NCBI GenBank assembly: GCA_963922595.1
Contig: CAWUIM010000003.1
Location: forward strand, 39,374 to 103,373
Length of the DNA stretch: 64,000 nt
Direction: 5' to 3'
DNA from: JAJFFW01 sp963922595
Lineage (GTDB): Bacteria; Pseudomonadota; Alphaproteobacteria; Caulobacterales; Parvularculaceae
Part shown: positions 61,223 to 64,000 of the stretch, one piece after another
Numbering within the stretch: position 1 is the stretch's first letter
Layout of the letters: the number at the start of each line of letters is the position of its first letter
Notes under the pieces: model-generated
The model's input: the letters and a program-made list of their open reading frames with translations, nothing else
Databases searched by the model: none
What the model was told of the DNA's origin: nothing
Made by a program: the position numbers and the translations under genes

Positions 61223-61702
61223 ATGAATCGAAAAATACTGTTTGCGGCGGGCCTGTTGCTCGTCGGCGCTGGTTTGTTCTTGGTGATTGGCCGCAGCGCG
61301 TTTAACAGCGCCAGCGCCCAGGAAGCTTATGCCGGCGAGCCCGAAATTTTGGCGGCGACGTTCGCATCCGCCTGGTGCTCGTCATGCAAAATTCTGGAGC
61401 CGCGCCTCGCCAAAGTGATGCCGGCCTTTCTGGATCAACCAGTGAAATTTATCGACCTCGACTTCACGTTTGGAAAGACCAAAGCGCACCAAGAGCTGGC
61501 GGCGGAAAATGGGTTCGAAGACGCCTATGAGCGTTTCAAGAGCGGCACTGGCTACACGCTCCTCATCGACGCGCAAACCGGCGATGTTATTGATGTGATA
61601 ACCATGAGCCATTCCGCCCAGGCGATGCGCGCTGCGATCGCACAGGCGATCGCCGTCGCCGCCGTGGCGCCGGCTGAAACTCAAAGTAGCGACAATCCCT
61701 AG
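61223..61702 (+). CDS. exported thioredoxin-like protein
   Basis: 159-residue protein starting at the ATG at 61223. A membrane segment or signal (ILFAAGLLLVGAGLFLVIG) is followed by a thioredoxin fold: ILAATFASAWCSSCKILEP with the CSSC redox motif, then IDLDFTFGK and the strand GYTLLIDAQTGDVIDVI. It should be an envelope thiol-disulfide protein, but the cis-proline loop is not obvious by eye. It precedes the YHS gene by 16 bases with AAGGAGA between, so the two are likely one operon. An upstream frame to 61103 is not needed. Confidence 0.8.
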   Translation: MNRKILFAAGLLLVGAGLFLVIGRSAFNSASAQEAYAGEPEILAATFASAWCSSCKILEPRLAKVMPAFLDQPVKFIDLDFTFGKTKAHQELAAENGFEDAYERFKSGTGYTLLIDAQTGDVIDVITMSHSAQAMRAAIAQAIAVAAVAPAETQSSDNP

Positions 61703-61718
61703 CAAGGAGAAAAATGAA

Positions 61719-62219
61719 ATGCGGAATCTATCGGTATACGGTTTTCTGACCGCCTTAGCGGCGGCGTTCTCGGTTCTGTTCGTAAGCTCTGGCGCGGCGG
61801 CGCGTGCGCCGGAAATATTTATGCAAGGCGGCGGGTTTTTTGGCAGCGCTTGGGAATATGCGATCGATGGACATGACGCCGTCGCTTATTACAGTCTTGA
61901 AGAAGGCGCGGCGCCGGTTCCTGGCGACGACGCATTTGTCACCACCTATAAGGGCGAGAAATGGCGTTTTTCAAGCCAGGAAAATCTCGACGCGTTCGAA
62001 GCCGACCCTGCGCGCTACGCGCCTCAATATGGCGGTTATTGCGCTTGGGCGGTGGCTGAGAACAAACTCGCCAAAGGCGCGCCTGCGCACTGGCACATCC
62101 ACAACGGAAAACTCTATCTAAACGTCAATGCACGGATTAAGAAGAAGTGGCTTTCCGATATTGAAGGATATCTCGCGCGCTCCGAAGAAAATTGGCCCGG
62201 CATTCTCGATCGGAATTAG
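61719..62219 (+). CDS. YHS domain-containing exported protein
   Basis: 166-residue secreted protein. A signal peptide (about 29 residues, ending ARA) is followed by the YHS-type block: IDGHDAVAYYSLEEG, YKGEKWRFSSQENLDAFEADPARYAPQ and the GGYCAWAVAENKLAKG motif, and the tail KLYLNVNARIKKKW to ENWPGIL. This matches the family annotated as YHS domain (seleno)protein, probably metal-binding. AAGGAGA lies 8 bases before the ATG at 61719. It follows the thioredoxin-like gene and may be its partner. Physiological role unknown. Confidence 0.86.
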   Translation: MRNLSVYGFLTALAAAFSVLFVSSGAAARAPEIFMQGGGFFGSAWEYAIDGHDAVAYYSLEEGAAPVPGDDAFVTTYKGEKWRFSSQENLDAFEADPARYAPQYGGYCAWAVAENKLAKGAPAHWHIHNGKLYLNVNARIKKKWLSDIEGYLARSEENWPGILDRN

Positions 62220-62854
62220 GCGCTCGAAATTGGTGCGCGCGCGATTATGCTAATGTTCTGTAATTCTGCGCGCACAACGGTCGATTCTTCTTGAAATGCA
62301 GAGAAATATGGGGCATGGTAACAATGTTCCGAGGGGCGTCCCGCCTGTCGCCAATGGACGACGGCTCGTGCGACGCACACCTCTTGTAAGTTCTCAGTAC
62401 TGACGACCCATCAGCCGACGTAAGTCAGCAGACGAGCAGTATTGTGAAAAATAAGAGCAATGTGCGCCAGGGAGCAAGGGCAAGAGGGACTGAGATTGGA
62501 CCCTTTGAACCTGATCCAGGTCATACTGGCGCAGGAACGGAACAATTAAAGGCTTATTTTCCTGCCGCCCTGGCCTCGATCGGGCGGGTTTGGACGTTAA
62601 TTCGTATTGGGGAGAGGCGTCTGACGTCGAACCTTCACCGGCGCAATTGCGGCGGCGGGAAAATCGGCTAACCGGCCTTCCAGATTGCGGTGAGACCAGA
62701 TTGCAGTGAGTATCGGTTGGTTGAGCCCGAGTTCGATATCCCAAATTTTTACCCAATTTCGAACATCATATGCGTATACAGATCGTTCAGCTTCTTGAGC
62801 GCTCATCGCAGATAAAGCCGTTGTTCTCCAATCGCTATCCCATAAATTCGCAGA
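62220..62854. other. 635-bp gap without a trusted gene
   Basis: Between the YHS gene and the VOC gene. It contains a TPP-riboswitch-like element (62467-62540, described apart), an imperfect stem of GTGCGCGC (62233-62240) with GCGCGCAC (62268-62275), a palindrome TCAGTACTGA at 62395-62404, and a 6-bp stem (CCGCCC at 62565-62570 with GGGCGG at 62582-62587) just after the riboswitch. Short frames on both strands have no family resemblance. It may hold a decayed thiamine-regulated gene. Confidence 0.5.
62467..62540 (+). ncRNA. TPP (THI-box) riboswitch-like element, orphan
   Basis: The conserved core of the thiamine pyrophosphate riboswitch is readable on the plus strand: CTGAGA at 62490-62495, ACCC at 62500-62503, GAACCTGATC at 62507-62516, the P4 stem CCAG (62516-62519) with CTGG (62526-62529), and GCGCAGGAA at 62529-62537 (consensus GCGnAGGnA). 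The P2 strand AGGGAGC at 62469-62475 could pair GGG with CCC at 62501-62503, but the usual P3 arm is weak, so it may be degenerate. No thiamine gene follows on the plus strand in this window. Confidence 0.72.
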
Positions 62855-63202
62855 TTAAGGAATAACGGGTTTGTCGCCGTCCATTTCCACAAGCCCCATT
62901 CGATTGCCTGCGGGATCACGAAAGAGGCCGAGTACGACGACGCCTGGAACCTCAAATCTGGCAGCGTCGACGGAGCCGCCGGCTTCTACAATCTTCTCCA
63001 AGGTCGCGGCGACGTCTGGAACGCCCACATACAGCATCTTTTCTGCAGGGTCCTGGCGAATGCTTCCTTCGATCATCGGCGCATTGCCTGGCGAAAAATT
63101 ATTGGGCGCTCCGCAAGGCCAATCGAAGATTTTTTCATAAAATACCCGAAGCCCGTCCGCATCCGGACCGGCGATATCAAAAAACACAATCGGCGCTGAC
63201 AT
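62855..63202 (-). CDS. VOC (glyoxalase-like) family protein
   Basis: 115-residue VOC-domain protein. The N-terminus has PIVFFDIAGPDADGLRVFYEKIFDW and the second half has LYVGVPDVAATLEKIVEAGG and FRDPAGNRMGLVEMDG, the normal strands and turns of the family. A candidate metal residue lies at Glu in the last strand; the first-strand position is Asp rather than His. It stands alone at the end of the gap and divergent from the partial gene at 63328. Unrelated by eye to the VOC gene between gltD and gltB apart from fold. Confidence 0.85.
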   Translation of the reverse strand: MSAPIVFFDIAGPDADGLRVFYEKIFDWPCGAPNNFSPGNAPMIEGSIRQDPAEKMLYVGVPDVAATLEKIVEAGGSVDAARFEVPGVVVLGLFRDPAGNRMGLVEMDGDKPVIP

Positions 63203-63327
63203 TGAACGTCTCCTCTATGCCTATTGGGTTACCTTAACAGATCGGGAACGGCGCAGTCGGATTTTTGAGAGTTTTCGCGGCCGATAGTTTCGGTTATCCT
63301 CAGCGCGCGCTGCGTTAGGTGAGGAAT

Positions 63328-64000
63328 ATGAAAACGGCTCTGACGATTATTCAGCTCATCTTCTGCGTGATTTTGGCGGGCGCTCAGGCGCATGCGGCGG
63401 CGCTGGCCGGCTGGATCAAAACGCAAGCGATCGCGCCGCAGCCCGCGACGGATGCTGCGGCGGCTTTCGCCTATCCGAACACGCCGGCGGCCAGAAGGCT
63501 CGGACACGCTGCGCCGAACCCCATTGAAAAAAATCTCGCGAAAAACGCCCTTGATGACGCTTCGTTTGACGTCACGCCCGCTCAAATCGATTTTCCGGAG
63601 ACCTATGAAACAGCGCTTGAGCGCGACGTCCGGCAGGCGATGAATGCCTGGCGCGCGGCGAAGATGGGTAGTGAGGCGCCGGTGGAGGACGGACACGCGG
63701 AGAAGTTCATCCTTTCTATTGATGTAAAGGTGGCGTCCGAATATTGGGCGCCGAGCAAATGGCGCAGTCCGGTCTTTATCGCGCACGCTGATACGGCGTC
63801 TGACGAAGCGCTGCGCAGTATCGGGCTGCCCGGCCGCTTCAGCGATGTGACGCTCGGCGTCGATACAGGCGCCAATGATGTGAAAGGTGCGCCAAGGCTG
63901 ACCATCCGGATGATCCTAGTGAGAGATGGCGCGCGCGTCTGGACGGGTTACGCCGGCGCGCCGGTGGGTGTTGAATGCCACCGCATCGCCAAACGCGTCT
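63328..64000 (+). CDS. secreted protein, 3' end outside the window
   Basis: An open frame of 224 codons from the ATG at 63328 to the window edge, with GAGGA just upstream. It begins with a signal peptide (MKTALTIIQLIFCVILAGAQ, cleaved after AHA), then an Ala/Pro-rich stretch and a mixed alpha/beta region (ALERDVRQAMNAWRAA, RLTIRMILVRDGARVW). The C-terminus is missing. No family is recognised; it looks like an envelope protein. Its codon pattern resembles its neighbours. Confidence 0.72.
   Translation, partial: MKTALTIIQLIFCVILAGAQAHAAALAGWIKTQAIAPQPATDAAAAFAYPNTPAARRLGHAAPNPIEKNLAKNALDDASFDVTPAQIDFPETYETALERDVRQAMNAWRAAKMGSEAPVEDGHAEKFILSIDVKVASEYWAPSKWRSPVFIAHADTASDEALRSIGLPGRFSDVTLGVDTGANDVKGAPRLTIRMILVRDGARVWTGYAGAPVGVECHRIAKRV

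Noticed and set aside
62394..62756. 120-codon minus-strand frame, and a 75-codon plus-strand frame, in the 635-bp gap
   Set aside because: They run through the TPP riboswitch core and read as low-information Ser/Arg/Pro peptides without a ribosome site or family motif.
62770..62865. 31-codon plus-strand frame before the VOC gene
   Set aside because: No ribosome site, runs into the 3' end of the minus-strand VOC gene, no resemblance to any family.
1..64000. tRNA genes, CRISPR arrays, insertion sequences or prophage genes
   Set aside because: No T-loop-like tRNA segment, no regularly spaced direct repeats, and no transposase, integrase or phage protein among the frames.

Overview
The window is a stretch of chromosome, mid-to-high in GC, with tightly packed genes on both strands. 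It most likely comes from an alphaproteobacterium. Pointers are an FtsZ-binding FzlA-type GST next to queG, a DUF1272 protein, a suhB-type phosphatase with the alphaproteobacterial N-terminus, and a PEP-CTERM sorting tail of the VPxPGAxPLLLSGLAGLGF style seen in Caulobacterales, Parvularculales and sphingomonads. The order is inferred, not proven. I see no rRNA, tRNA, transposase, CRISPR array or phage gene.

Region 1 (about 1-9.5 kb): an inositol-monophosphatase-type gene on the minus strand, then a plus-strand acyl-CoA catabolic island: acyl-CoA ligase, DUF1272 protein, two unlike acyl-CoA dehydrogenases, MaoC hydratase, 17-beta-HSD4-like SDR, a small lipoprotein, thiolase and a DJ-1/PfpI protein. 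This is one full beta-oxidation-like turn. The two dehydrogenases carry complementary halves of the usual motifs and probably form a heteromer. Region 2 (9.4-16.6 kb): adenine deaminase, a DUF418 membrane protein, a Tat-exported PhoD, and an overlapping pair of exported amidohydrolases, the second of which has lost its metal ligands. Region 3 (16.7-29.5 kb): nitrogen and nucleotide metabolism: gltD, a VOC gene and gltB in an unusual order, upp divergent from a yeast-type cytosine deaminase with DUF5946, nadE, gltX, a LOG protein and a LysM protein. Region 4 (29.5-33.9 kb): an RND efflux pump with its adaptor and a perfect 9+5+9 palindrome upstream.

Region 5 (34-50.7 kb) is the most distinctive part: an exosortase A (XrtA/EpsI) exopolysaccharide locus. 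The minus arm holds the tyrosine autokinase, Wzz-like chain-length protein, XrtA-EpsI fusion and a PEP-CTERM substrate. The plus arm holds a WecG-type glycosyltransferase fused to a STAS domain, the PrsT lipoprotein, the ATPase, three glycosyltransferases and a Gfo/Idh-epimerase fusion. Each arm has a good sigma-54 (-24/-12) promoter match, as expected for PrsK/PrsR-type control, although prsK and prsR are not in the window. The ATPase and first glycosyltransferase share one reading frame split by a single TGA.

Region 6 (50.7-57.6 kb): queG and fzlA, an unknown multi-pass membrane protein, then a polyprenyl-phosphate sugar phosphotransferase and UDP-glucose dehydrogenase, which probably supply the same exopolysaccharide. 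Region 7 (57.6-64 kb): a thioredoxin-like protein, a 2OG-Fe(II) oxygenase, a secreted protein, purA, an exported thioredoxin-like and YHS protein pair, an apparent orphan TPP riboswitch in a 635-bp gap, a VOC protein and a partial secreted protein running off the end.
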